Below, one piece after another: positions 7,611 through 16,302 of a stretch of 64,000 nt of DNA. The DNA comes from Alteripontixanthobacter sp. (GTDB taxonomy: Bacteria; Pseudomonadota; Alphaproteobacteria; Sphingomonadales; Sphingomonadaceae). The notes below the pieces were generated by a model that did no database searches, was not told the DNA's origin, and saw only the letters and a program-made list of their open reading frames with translations. How positions within the stretch are numbered: position 1 is the first letter of the stretch; every line of letters starts with the position of its first letter. The position numbers and the translations under genes are program-made. The stretch is taken from positions 2,284,968-2,348,967 of the forward strand of contig JBDVPM010000008.1 of the NCBI GenBank assembly GCA_039968605.1. Direction: 5' to 3'.

Positions 7611-10291
7611 CGGGGTGTCTCCAGTTCCTCGCCGAATATCCGGCGCCATTCCTCGGCCACGCAATGCCGCGCTTCGGCGAAGTCGCGCAAGAGCGATTCG
7701 ATATCGTCATGCCCGCAGCTTTGCGCCAGCGCCTGGGCCGCGGCGGGCGGCGGGCGCTGCTGATCGGGTGCGAGCAGGCCGCATGCCACGATCATCCGGG
7801 TCATCAGATCGTAGGCGGGGACCATCGCCTCGCCCAGCAGCCCGGCTTCGACCAGCGCCTTGATTGCCGGGCCGAGATCGGGATCGAAGCCGGTGCGGTG
7901 GAGCAATTGCAGATAGTGGATCATGAACTCGCAATCGATCAGCCCGCCGCGTGTCAGCTTGGCATCCAGCGCGCCGCGCGGGGGTTTGTGCGCCGCCATG
8001 TCGCCGCGCATCTTGAGCACATCCGTACGCAGCACCGCGGGATCGCGTTCGCGGTGGAGCACCGTGTCGATCACTTCGCGCAGTTCCTCTTGCGCCGCCG
8101 GCGACCCCACCAGCACCCGCGCCCGGGTCAGCGCCATGTGCTCCCACGTCCAGGCCTTGTACCGCTGGTAAAGCGCGAAGCTTTCCACGCTGGCGGCAAG
8201 CGGTCCCTGCGCGCCCTGCGGCCTCAGCCGAGTGTCGACCTCGTACAGCGCGCCCTGCGCGGTCGGCACGCTGAGCGCCGCGCTGACCCGCTGGGCCAGC
8301 CGATTGAAATAGAGCGTCGCGCCGAGCGGGCGATCCCCGTCCGATTCCGCAGCATGATCGCCGCTGAACAGATAGATTATGTCGAGATCGGAAGAATGGG
8401 TCAGCGCCCCTCCGCCGAACCGGCCGAGCCCGATCACCAGCAATTCCGCGGCCGCTATCCGCCCATGCTTGGCCGCAAATTCCGCCTTTGTCGCATCATG
8501 CGCCACGCACAGCGCAGCCTGCGCCGTGCGGGCCAGCGCCGCGCCGATTTCGAGCGGATCCTGCGCCGCCTCGATCAGCTGGGTGCCAAGAGCGAAGCGG
8601 GTTTCGCCGGTGATGATGCGAATCCGGTCGAGCTGGCGTTCATAATCCCCAGCCACTTCGACACGGGCCATATTGGCCGCCTGCTCCTCCATACTGCCCG
8701 GCAAATCGAGCGCGCTGCGATCGATCAGCGTGTCCAGCAGGTCCGGCCTGCGCGCCAGCTCGTCCGCCAGCGGCGGGGCCAGCGTCAGGATACGCAGCAA
8801 TTGGCCGAGCAGAGCGGGGCGCGCCTCGAGCAGGCGGAACAGGTTGATGGCGCTGGGCACCCCGGCCAGGAACCGCTCCCACCGCGCCAGTGCCCGGTCC
8901 AGATCGGGCGCTTTTGCAAACGCCGCCACCAGGTCGGGCAGCAGCGCCTCGAACGCTTCCTTGGCGCTTTCGCTGCGCAGGGCGCGATATCGGCCATCGC
9001 TCCACCCGCCGATCCGCTTGGCCAATCGGCGCGGCTGCGCGAATTCGAGATCCTTCAACAGCGCGGGCAGCGGCGCGGCCGCCGCATCGCCGCCGGAGCT
9101 CTCGCCATCGATCAACCGGTCGAAGCGTTCACCGACTGCGCCGGTAATCCGGGTCAGTTCCGTCACCAGTTGCGCCCCGTCCTCCAGGCCGTCGAGCAGC
9201 GCCACCCCGCCCAGTGCCGCGCCTTCCGGCAAGACATGTGTCTGGCGGTCATTGACCATCTGCAGCCGGTGTTCGATCACCCGCAGCCGGTCATAGGCAT
9301 CGCCCAGCACGCTCGCATCCTCGCCACCGATAATACCGTGCGCGGCCAGCGCATCGAGCGCGGCGCGTGTACCGCGCATGCGCAGCGCGGGGATACGGCC
9401 ACCATGGATCAGCTGGTGAGTCTGGGCGAAGAACTCGATCTCGCGAATACCGCCGCGGCCCAGCTTCACATTGTATCCCGGGCCGGGCTGGTCGGGCCCT
9501 TCATTATTGGCACGGATACGCTGCGTCAGCCGGTGAATCTCCTCGATCGCGCCGAAATCCAGGCTGCGCCGCCAGACGAACGGCCTGATCGCTTCGAGAA
9601 ACCGCTCGCCCGCCGCGACGTCGCCCGCAGCCGCCCGCGAACGGATATAGGCCGCGCGCTCCCACGCCAGCGCCAGCGATTCGTAATGGGTCAGCGCCCC
9701 GCCCACCGTGATCGCGAGCGGGCTGACTTCGGACGCTGGACGCAGCCGCAGATCGACCCGGAATACATACCCTTCCGCCATATTGTCGGACAGCATCCGC
9801 ACCACCTCGCGCGCGTAACGCTGCGCCGCCTCGCCCGGCTCGTCGCGCGGGCGGCGCGGCAGGGTTTCGGGATCGTAGAGCAGGATCGGATCGATGTCGG
9901 AGCTGTAATTGAGCTCGCCCGCGCCGTGCTTGCCAAGAGCCAGCGCGATGAACCCGTCCGGCCCTGCACCATCCACCCGCCGCCCGATCGCGTGGCGAAT
10001 GGCGGTATCGAGCGCGCGGTCGGCCAGCGCCGACAGTTCGCCCATCACCCGGCCAAGCGAGAACGTACCCGCCAGATCGCCTACCCCCAATGCCGCGGCC
10101 AGCGCGGTCCGCTCGCGCCGCAGGGCAATCGCCGGATCGTCTGCCCGGACGCTCTTCGCAAGCTCGATTGCCGCCTCGCCCTTACCCTCGGCCAGCAATT
10201 CGGCCAGATCCGGCATCTGTTCCAACGCCCGCGCGAGGAACGGGGAGTGCTTGCGCGCGCGCTCCAGCGCCGAGGTCCAGTCTTCGCTCAT
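7607..10291 (-). CDS. glnE: Bifunctional glutamine synthetase adenylyltransferase/deadenylase
   Basis: 894 residues from the ATG at 10291 (MSEDWTSALERA). It has two nucleotidyltransferase domains: the N-terminal one has GKHGAGELNYSSDIDPILLY and the C-terminal one GLGRFGGGALTHSSDLDIIYLF, each with the paired Asp. A GlnD-UR-like helical domain follows each. GlnE adenylylates and de-adenylylates glutamine synthetase in response to PII and so sets nitrogen assimilation. Length is a little below the E. coli protein. The longer open frame to 10462 lacks homology-like sequence in its first 57 codons. bcp follows with an ATGA overlap. Confidence 0.95.
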   Translation of the reverse strand: MSEDWTSALERARKHSPFLARALEQMPDLAELLAEGKGEAAIELAKSVRADDPAIALRRERTALAAALGVGDLAGTFSLGRVMGELSALADRALDTAIRHAIGRRVDGAGPDGFIALALGKHGAGELNYSSDIDPILLYDPETLPRRPRDEPGEAAQRYAREVVRMLSDNMAEGYVFRVDLRLRPASEVSPLAITVGGALTHYESLALAWERAAYIRSRAAAGDVAAGERFLEAIRPFVWRRSLDFGAIEEIHRLTQRIRANNEGPDQPGPGYNVKLGRGGIREIEFFAQTHQLIHGGRIPALRMRGTRAALDALAAHGIIGGEDASVLGDAYDRLRVIEHRLQMVNDRQTHVLPEGAALGGVALLDGLEDGAQLVTELTRITGAVGERFDRLIDGESSGGDAAAAPLPALLKDLEFAQPRRLAKRIGGWSDGRYRALRSESAKEAFEALLPDLVAAFAKAPDLDRALARWERFLAGVPSAINLFRLLEARPALLGQLLRILTLAPPLADELARRPDLLDTLIDRSALDLPGSMEEQAANMARVEVAGDYERQLDRIRIITGETRFALGTQLIEAAQDPLEIGAALARTAQAALCVAHDATKAEFAAKHGRIAAAELLVIGLGRFGGGALTHSSDLDIIYLFSGDHAAESDGDRPLGATLYFNRLAQRVSAALSVPTAQGALYEVDTRLRPQGAQGPLAASVESFALYQRYKAWTWEHMALTRARVLVGSPAAQEELREVIDTVLHRERDPAVLRTDVLKMRGDMAAHKPPRGALDAKLTRGGLIDCEFMIHYLQLLHRTGFDPDLGPAIKALVEAGLLGEAMVPAYDLMTRMIVACGLLAPDQQRPPPAAAQALAQSCGHDDIESLLRDFAEARHCVAEEWRRIFGEELETPR

Positions 10292-10437
10292 CGCCGTTTG
10301 TCCTGCCTCGTCCAGCGTCCGGCTGCAACTTGCAAACGGGCCGCCCGCAGCTTGCCAGAGCAGTTCAGACTTGCGAAAGGGCAATCCACGAACATTACTG
10401 CAAGATTCAAGATGCTTCCGGGCCAAGAGGAAATCCC

Positions 10438-12126
10438 ATGATCCGCACATTACTCGCCGCAACCGCCGCGCTATCGCTCACCGCCTGCGACATGGTCGCG
10501 CCCTCGGGCGGCGATGCTACCGGGCTCGACATTCCCGAAGTCGAGAATGGCGACTTGTCCGAAGCGACGATGATCGACGTGACGCGGCAACTATCCTCCG
10601 ACGAATTCGAAGGCCGCATGCCCGGCACCATCGGCGAGGAAAAGACGGTCGCCCTGCTGATCGAGAAATTCCAGGCTGCGGGCCTGTCGCCCGGCAATGG
10701 TGACAGCTGGGTTCAGCAGGTTCCGCTGGTGGAGATTACCGGCAAGGATTACGCGCCGCTGCGCATCTCGGGCGGCGATACCCAGCTCAGTTACGATGCG
10801 CGCGAGGATTGGGTCGGCGTGACCTATCGCGAGGACGTGCAGACATCGCTCGACGAAAGCGAGCTGGTCTTCGTCGGCTACGGCGTGAACGCGCCGGAGC
10901 GCGGCTGGAACGATTATGAAGGCGTGGACATGACCGGCAAGACCGCCGTGATCCTGGTCAACGATCCCGATTTCGGCGAGGAGTCGCTGAAAGGCCCGTT
11001 CAATGGCAAGGCGATGACCTATTATGGCCGCTGGACCTATAAGTATGAGGAAGCCGCGCGGCAGGGTGCCGCCGCCGCGCTGATCGTCCACGATACGGAG
11101 CCTGCCTCCTATGGCTGGAACGTGGTGGAAAGCAGCTGGTCCGGGCCGCAGGCCTACCCCCAGCGCGGCGCGGATGCGCCCGCTCTTACGCAGGTAAATG
11201 GCTGGGTGCAGAAGGATGCCGCGCGCGAAATTCTGGCCGCTGCCGGACAGGATCTCGATACGCTGATGGCTGCTGCGAAGAAGGACAATTTCACCGCCGT
11301 GCCGCTCGGCCTGACTGCCTCCACCAGCTTCCGCAACGATATCCGCACCTATGAATCGCAGAATGTGATCGGCGTGCTGCCCGGCGCAGAGCGGCCCGAT
11401 GAATATGTCATCCATACCGCGCATTGGGACCATCTGGGCCGCTGCACGCCCGATGCCGAGGGCGACGATATCTGTAACGGCGCAGTCGACAATGCGACCG
11501 GTACCGCCGCGCTAGTGGCGCTCGCCGAAGCGCATGCCAAGGCCGGTGCCGCCGCGCGCAGCCTGGTGTTCCTGGCCGTGACGGCGGAGGAGCAAGGGCT
11601 GCTCGGCGCCTATTACTACGCCTCCAACCCGGTATTCCCGCTCAGCCAGACGGTCGGCGGGATCAATATGGACGCGTTCCAGGTCGCCGGCCCTGCCAAC
11701 GATGTCACCGTGGTCGGCCCGGACAAGTCGCAGCTCGACGCGTTCCTGGAAGCTGCGCTGGTCGCCGATGGCCGTGTCGCCACGCCCAACCCGAAGCCGG
11801 AAGCGGGCTATTACTACCGCTCCGACCATTTCGCCTTCGCCAAGCAGGGCGTGCCGATGCTGTATATCGATGGCGGAGAGGACCTGAAGGAAGGTGGCCG
11901 CGCGGCGGGTGCTGCGGTGGCGCAGGACTACACCGAAAACCGCTATCACGGTCCGAATGACGAGTTCAACGAGGACTGGGACTGGTCCGGCGTGATGGGC
12001 GATTTGCAGCTCTATTACCGCATCGGTCGCAGCCTCGCGATGAGCAGCAGCTGGCCCAATTGGAACGATGGCGACGAGTTCCGCCAGATCCGCGACGAAA
12101 GCTGCGCTGCGGGCGAGGGATGCTGA
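10438..12126 (+). CDS. M28 family metallopeptidase, lipoprotein
   Basis: 562 residues. The ATG at 10438 has AGAGGA before it and starts a lipoprotein signal peptide with lipobox LTAC, Cys near residue 17. A PA-type insert follows (about residues 130-250, with VFVGYGVNAPERGWNDYEG). The M28 zinc core comes next: HTAHWDHLG near residue 325, DNATGTAALVALA, TAEEQGLLG, INMDAFQ and RSDHFAFAKQG. All five usual metal-binding positions appear kept. It is likely an aminopeptidase or carboxypeptidase on the periplasmic face. The gene is divergent from glnE, with about 145 bases between them. Confidence 0.92.
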   Translation: MIRTLLAATAALSLTACDMVAPSGGDATGLDIPEVENGDLSEATMIDVTRQLSSDEFEGRMPGTIGEEKTVALLIEKFQAAGLSPGNGDSWVQQVPLVEITGKDYAPLRISGGDTQLSYDAREDWVGVTYREDVQTSLDESELVFVGYGVNAPERGWNDYEGVDMTGKTAVILVNDPDFGEESLKGPFNGKAMTYYGRWTYKYEEAARQGAAAALIVHDTEPASYGWNVVESSWSGPQAYPQRGADAPALTQVNGWVQKDAAREILAAAGQDLDTLMAAAKKDNFTAVPLGLTASTSFRNDIRTYESQNVIGVLPGAERPDEYVIHTAHWDHLGRCTPDAEGDDICNGAVDNATGTAALVALAEAHAKAGAAARSLVFLAVTAEEQGLLGAYYYASNPVFPLSQTVGGINMDAFQVAGPANDVTVVGPDKSQLDAFLEAALVADGRVATPNPKPEAGYYYRSDHFAFAKQGVPMLYIDGGEDLKEGGRAAGAAVAQDYTENRYHGPNDEFNEDWDWSGVMGDLQLYYRIGRSLAMSSSWPNWNDGDEFRQIRDESCAAGEGC

Positions 12127-12149
12127 TCCGCGCCTGAGCGGGCCGCCCG

Positions 12150-13136
12150 ATGACTCCCCGAATGCCCGCGGAATGGGCGCCGCAGGACTGGCTGTGGATC
12201 GGCTTCCCGCATGACGAGGCCGAATGGCCGGGCGTGCTTGCGCTGGCGCAGGAGCAGATCGCAGCCTTCGCCAATGCCGTTGCCGAGAGCGGGCAGGAAG
12301 TCCGCCTGCTGGTCCGCGACGCTGCGAACGAGGCCCGGGCCCGCGCATTGACGAGCGGCGCGGTCAGGCTGGAACGGCGCGAATATGGCGATATCTGGCT
12401 ACGCGATACCGGGCCGCTGATCGTGTCCCATGGCCAGGCCCGCCGCGCGGTCCGCTTCGCCTTTAACGGGTGGGGCGGCAAATACCGCATGAAGGGCGAC
12501 GAGACGATTGGCGCACAGCTGGCGAGCGATGCCGGCCTGCCGCTCGATACGCAGCCTTACGTGCTGGAAGGCGGGGCGGTGGATGGCGACGGGACCGGGT
12601 TGGTCCTGACGACCGAGCAATGTTTACTCAACCCCAACCGCAACCCTGCCTTGACGCGCCAAGAGATCGAAAGCCGCCTTGCCAGCGATCTGGGTTTTGC
12701 GCGCACGATCTGGCTGGGCGAGGGTTTGCTGAACGATCATACCGACGGCCATGTCGATAATCTCGCCCGCTTCGTTGCGCCGAGCGAAGTGGCGCTGCCG
12801 GTGGCCAGCGGCAAGGCCGATCCCAACCGCGCAGTGTATGACGATGCCCGCGAGCGGCTCGGCGCGGCAGGGCTGAAAGTGCACGACATCCCCTCCCCCG
12901 GCCTGATCACATCCGCCGACCATGTGGAACCGGCGAGCTATGCCAATTTCGCGGTCACCACGCAGCTGGTCGTGGTGCCGACATTCGGCACGGTCCATGA
13001 CGACGATGCGGTGGAGGCGATCGGCGCGCTGTTCCCGGACCGGGCGGCGATCGGGCTGCCTGCCGGCGCGGTGCTGGCCGGGGGCGGCGGATTTCACTGC
13101 GCCAGCCAGCAAATGCCCAGCCCGACCTCAGCCTAA
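12150..13136 (+). CDS. aguA: Agmatine deiminase family protein
   Basis: 328 residues of the peptidyl-arginine-deiminase-like family (agmatine to N-carbamoylputrescine). It starts MPAEWAPQDWLWIGFPHD. Characteristic blocks are DIWLRDTGPLI, FNGWGGKY, LEGGAVDGDGTG, NDHTDGHVDNLARF, and near the end GGGGFHCASQQMP with the nucleophile Cys near residue 317. It follows the M28 peptidase by 23 bases on the same strand. The last codons and the stop lie in an 11-bp tandem repeat, so the C-terminus may vary between strains. Confidence 0.9.
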   Translation: MTPRMPAEWAPQDWLWIGFPHDEAEWPGVLALAQEQIAAFANAVAESGQEVRLLVRDAANEARARALTSGAVRLERREYGDIWLRDTGPLIVSHGQARRAVRFAFNGWGGKYRMKGDETIGAQLASDAGLPLDTQPYVLEGGAVDGDGTGLVLTTEQCLLNPNRNPALTRQEIESRLASDLGFARTIWLGEGLLNDHTDGHVDNLARFVAPSEVALPVASGKADPNRAVYDDARERLGAAGLKVHDIPSPGLITSADHVEPASYANFAVTTQLVVVPTFGTVHDDDAVEAIGALFPDRAAIGLPAGAVLAGGGGFHCASQQMPSPTSA

Positions 13137-13170
13137 TCTCAGCCCGACCCCAGCGTGACCCCAGCGTGAC
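13116..13170 (+). repeat. Five tandem 11-bp repeats across the aguA stop codon
   Basis: Five adjacent 11-base units: cccagcccgac, ctcagcctaat, ctcagcccgac, cccagcgtgac, cccagcgtgac. The last two are identical. Unit 2 contains the aguA stop TAA (13134-13136). Since 11 is not a multiple of 3, gain or loss of units upstream of the stop would change the C-terminal frame. Confidence 0.85.
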
Positions 13171-13229
13171 CTAGCGCGCTGCGGTTCAGCGACAGCCCCT
13201 TAACGCTTCCTTAGGCCGCAGCGGCGAAA

Positions 13230-13358
13230 ATGGCATCCATGCACAAAGCTATTGCCGCCCGGATAGACCTGACCGACACGCTGGCTGCGCTGCGCATCAT
13301 CTTGGTAAGCGGCTGCGGACTGGCACTGGTAATGGCCGGAAACCCGCTCCCGCTCTGA
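13230..13358 (+). CDS. Possible small protein of 42 residues, unknown function
   Basis: An open frame from ATG 13230 to TGA 13358. It begins MASMHKAIAARIDL and has a hydrophobic stretch (LRIILVSGCGLALVMAG) able to form one membrane helix. It fills the gap between the convergent aguA and TSUP genes and ends 7 bases before the TSUP stop. There is no strong Shine-Dalgarno sequence (GCGGCGAAA). I do not recognise it; it may be a real small membrane protein or chance. Confidence 0.35.
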   Translation: MASMHKAIAARIDLTDTLAALRIILVSGCGLALVMAGNPLPL

Positions 13359-13364
13359 CGATAT

Positions 13365-14111
13365 TCAGGCGACCAGCTTGACCAGCGCCGCTGCCGCAGC
13401 TGCGCCCAGCACCAGCGCCGTGAACCCGCGCCAGACCGACTCGCTGACCTTGCCGAAAGCCAGCGTGCCCAGCCAATTGCCGACGATCACAACCGGGAAC
13501 AGGATCAGTGCGAGGATCAGCTGGCCCCAGCGCAGCTCCCCGATGGCAAGGCCCGAGCCCAGCCCGGCAAAGGCCGCGATGGTGAAGATCAGCAGCATCG
13601 AGGCCTTGGCCATCGTGCGCTTGATGTCGCGCCCGACATAATAGGGCACCACCGGCGGGCCGGGCATCCCGGCAAAGCCGGTCAGCAGCCCGCTCGATAC
13701 GCCCGTCAGCACGGTATTCACCCGGCCCGGCAAATCCGCTGCACGCTTGGGCAGCAGGATCGCGCCGAATGCCGAGAGCGCCACCAGCGCGATCAGGAAC
13801 GTGGCCAGGTCGCGCGGAGTTGCGGCCAGCAGGATCAGCCCCGGCGCGGTCGATAACAGCACCAGTCCGGACAGTGTCCAGGCCGATCTTTCCGCCGTGC
13901 GCGTGATCCAGCGGATTTCGGTCAGGCCGAGGAACAGGGCGACGAAATTGGTCACCAGGACCGCCTCCACCGGGGTCAGCGCCAGGGCCAGCACCGGCAC
14001 CATCAGGATTGCCATGCCGAAACCTGCCAGTCCGCGCACGAAGGCGGCGGCAAATGTGGCGGTTATCGCGACCGCGATCTGGAGGGCGGTGAAGCCCGCA
14101 AGCGCTTCCAT
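13365..14111 (-). CDS. TSUP/TauE-SafE family membrane transporter
   Basis: 248 residues and almost entirely hydrophobic, with about eight membrane segments. Glycine-rich repeats typical of the TauE/SafE family are seen: RGLAGFGMAILMVPVLALALTP in the first half and LTGFAGMPGPPVVPYYVG in the second. Members export sulfite, sulfoacetate or related anions; the substrate here is not clear. It is downstream of thrS on the same strand with a 20-base gap and may be co-transcribed. Confidence 0.88.
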   Translation of the reverse strand: MEALAGFTALQIAVAITATFAAAFVRGLAGFGMAILMVPVLALALTPVEAVLVTNFVALFLGLTEIRWITRTAERSAWTLSGLVLLSTAPGLILLAATPRDLATFLIALVALSAFGAILLPKRAADLPGRVNTVLTGVSSGLLTGFAGMPGPPVVPYYVGRDIKRTMAKASMLLIFTIAAFAGLGSGLAIGELRWGQLILALILFPVVIVGNWLGTLAFGKVSESVWRGFTALVLGAAAAAALVKLVA

Positions 14112-14131
14112 GTTATCGAGGGTCCGGCATA

Positions 14132-16159
14132 TTACCTTAGGTCCGGCGCCTTCGCCTCGCCTGTCAGCATTGCCAGCGCCTCGTCCAGCGGCATAACCCG
14201 CTGGTCTTTGCCGCCCAGGGTACGCAGCGCGACGGTGCCTTCTTCCGCCTCGCGCTTGCCGACAACCAGCAGATAGGGAACCTTGGCCAGGCTGTGTTCG
14301 CGCACCTTGTAGTTGATCTTCTCGTTACGCAGGTCGCTTTCGGCGCGCAGCCCGGCCGCCTTCAACTTTGCGGTTACTTCGCCCGCATAATCGTCCGCGT
14401 CGGACACGATGGTCGCCACCACCGCCTGCACCGGGGCGAGCCACAGCGGCAACTTGCCCGCGAAATGTTCGATCAGCACGCCGATGAAACGTTCGAACGT
14501 GCCGAAGATCGCGCGGTGGAGCATCACCGGGCGGTGGCGATTGCCATCTTCGCCGACATAGGTCGCATCGAGCCGTTCGGGCAGCACGCGGTCGCCCTGG
14601 ATCGTGCCGACCTGCCAGGTCCGACCGATCGCGTCGGTCAAGTGCCATTCCAGCTTGGGAGCATAGAACGCGCCTTCGCCTTCCAGCTCCTCCCACCCAT
14701 ATTCGTCATTGGCCATGCCCGCCTCGGCCACCGCGTCGCGCAGTTCCTGTTCGGCCTTGTCCCACATTTCATCGCTGCCAAACCGCTTTTCCGGACGCAG
14801 GGCCAGCTTGACCTGATAGTCGAAGCCGAAATCTGAATAGACCTCGTGAACCAGGCTGCAGAACTGGCGCACTTCGCCGACCACCTGATCCTCGGTGCAG
14901 AAGATATGTGCATCGTCCTGCGTGAACTGGCGCACGCGCATGATGCCGTGCAGCGCGCCATGCGGTTCATTGCGGTGGCAGCAGCCCATCTCGCCCAGCC
15001 GGATCGGCAGGTCGCGGTAGGATGTGATGCCCTGTTTGAACACCAGCACATGCGCCGGGCAGTTCATCGGCTTGATTGCCATCCAGTCGGCATCGTCCGC
15101 CACTTTCGGAGCAGCGCCGGTTTCGCCAGCTTCGTCCACATCGGGCACGATATCGGGCACGGCAAACATGTTTTCCGCATATTTGCCCCAGTGTCCGGAC
15201 TGGGTCCATTGGCGCACATCCATCAGCTGCGGCGTCTTGATCTCGCGATATCCGGCCTTGTCCATCTTGCGGCGCATATAGGCTTCCAGCTCGCGCCAGA
15301 TGACATAGCCCTTGGGGTGCCAGAACACGCTGCCATGGGCCTCTTCCTGCAAGTGGAACAGGTCCATCTCGCGGCCCAGCTTGCGGTGATCGCGCTTGGC
15401 GGCTTCCTCCAGCCGGACGAGGTGCTGGCTGAGCTGTTTGCGGTTGAGCCAGCCGGTCCCGTAAATCCGGCTGAGCTGCGGGTTGCGCTGGTCGCCGCGC
15501 CAATAGGCGCCCGACACGCGCATCAGCTTGAACGCCTTGGGGTCGAGCTTGCCGGTGGAGGCGAGATGCGGTCCGCGGCACAGGTCGAGCCACGTGCCTT
15601 CGGCGCCCTTTTCACCCGAGTGATAGACCGTCAGCGGTTCGCCTTCGGGGAGCTCGGCTGCCCATTCGGCCTTGAACGTCTCGCCTTGGCTGTTGAACCA
15701 GGCAATGAGGTCGTCGCGCGTCCATTCCTCGCGGATCAGCGGCTTGTCCGCCGCGATGATCTCGCGCATCTTGTCTTCGATAACGGGCAGGTCTTCCTCG
15801 GTGAACGGGCCGCGTTCCTCGCTCGGCGCGAAATCGTAATAGAAGCCGTCATCGGTCGCCGGGCCGAAGGTGATCTGCGTTTCGGGCCAGATCGCCTGCA
15901 CCGCTTCGGCCAGCACGTGCGCGTAATCGTGACGGACCAGTTCCAGCGCATCTTCCTCGTCGCGGCTGGTGATCAGTTCCAGCTTTGCATCGCCTTCGAA
16001 GGGCCGCATAATGTCGCGCACCTCCCCATCCACGCGCGCAGCCATCGCAGCCTTGGCCAGACCCGGCCCGATAGCGGCCGCGATATCGGCAGGGGTGGCC
16101 CCCGGCTCGACCTCGCGCACCGATCCGTCGGGCAGGTTGATTTTCAGCATTTTAGTCAT
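14132..16159 (-). CDS. thrS: Threonine--tRNA ligase
   Basis: 675 residues from the ATG at 16159 ([17 protein letters not shown]). Domains in order: TGS domain (1-65), editing domain with [16 protein letters not shown], class II core with the zinc region [32 protein letters not shown] and [17 protein letters not shown], then the anticodon-binding domain ending in [11 protein letters not shown]. It charges tRNA-Thr in the cytoplasm. The usual neighbour infC is not next to it here. A longer frame to 16270 exists but the added residues look non-coding. Confidence 0.97.
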   Translation of the reverse strand: MTKMLKINLPDGSVREVEPGATPADIAAAIGPGLAKAAMAARVDGEVRDIMRPFEGDAKLELITSRDEEDALELVRHDYAHVLAEAVQAIWPETQITFGPATDDGFYYDFAPSEERGPFTEEDLPVIEDKMREIIAADKPLIREEWTRDDLIAWFNSQGETFKAEWAAELPEGEPLTVYHSGEKGAEGTWLDLCRGPHLASTGKLDPKAFKLMRVSGAYWRGDQRNPQLSRIYGTGWLNRKQLSQHLVRLEEAAKRDHRKLGREMDLFHLQEEAHGSVFWHPKGYVIWRELEAYMRRKMDKAGYREIKTPQLMDVRQWTQSGHWGKYAENMFAVPDIVPDVDEAGETGAAPKVADDADWMAIKPMNCPAHVLVFKQGITSYRDLPIRLGEMGCCHRNEPHGALHGIMRVRQFTQDDAHIFCTEDQVVGEVRQFCSLVHEVYSDFGFDYQVKLALRPEKRFGSDEMWDKAEQELRDAVAEAGMANDEYGWEELEGEGAFYAPKLEWHLTDAIGRTWQVGTIQGDRVLPERLDATYVGEDGNRHRPVMLHRAIFGTFERFIGVLIEHFAGKLPLWLAPVQAVVATIVSDADDYAGEVTAKLKAAGLRAESDLRNEKINYKVREHSLAKVPYLLVVGKREAEEGTVALRTLGGKDQRVMPLDEALAMLTGEAKAPDLR

Positions 16160-16248
16160 TTGATCTCGTCCGTCGTTTGGCGCGCCATGGCACATGCAGG
16201 CGCGCGCTTGAAGCGGAGAGTTTTTTGCAGATTTCTTGTTCGGTGCGT

Positions 16249-16302
16249 TCGGGGCATCCGCCCGAAACAAACGCGGCTGCCGGGTATGTTCTCCTTACCC
16301 GG
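16249..16302 (-). other. Two hairpins between the PhoD-like gene and thrS
   Basis: Two short inverted repeats: CCGGGTA (16280-16286) / TACCCGG (16296-16302), overlapping the stop of the PhoD-like gene, and TTCGGG (16249-16254) / CCCGAA (16261-16266). Neither has a T tract, so they are not clear terminators. They lie 90-145 bases before the thrS start on its transcribed strand and could form a leader structure. Role unknown. Confidence 0.35.

Noticed and set aside
7664-10441. 925-codon open frame opposite glnE
   Set aside because: Shadow of the GC-rich glnE codons; biased composition and no motifs. The same applies to long frames opposite the ligase (4262-5923), thrS (14846-16447), NAD-GDH (23030-25594) and dxs (42010-43812).
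16160-16270. N-terminal extension of thrS
   Set aside because: The extra 37 codons lack the TGS domain pattern; ATG 16159 starts exactly at the expected domain edge.
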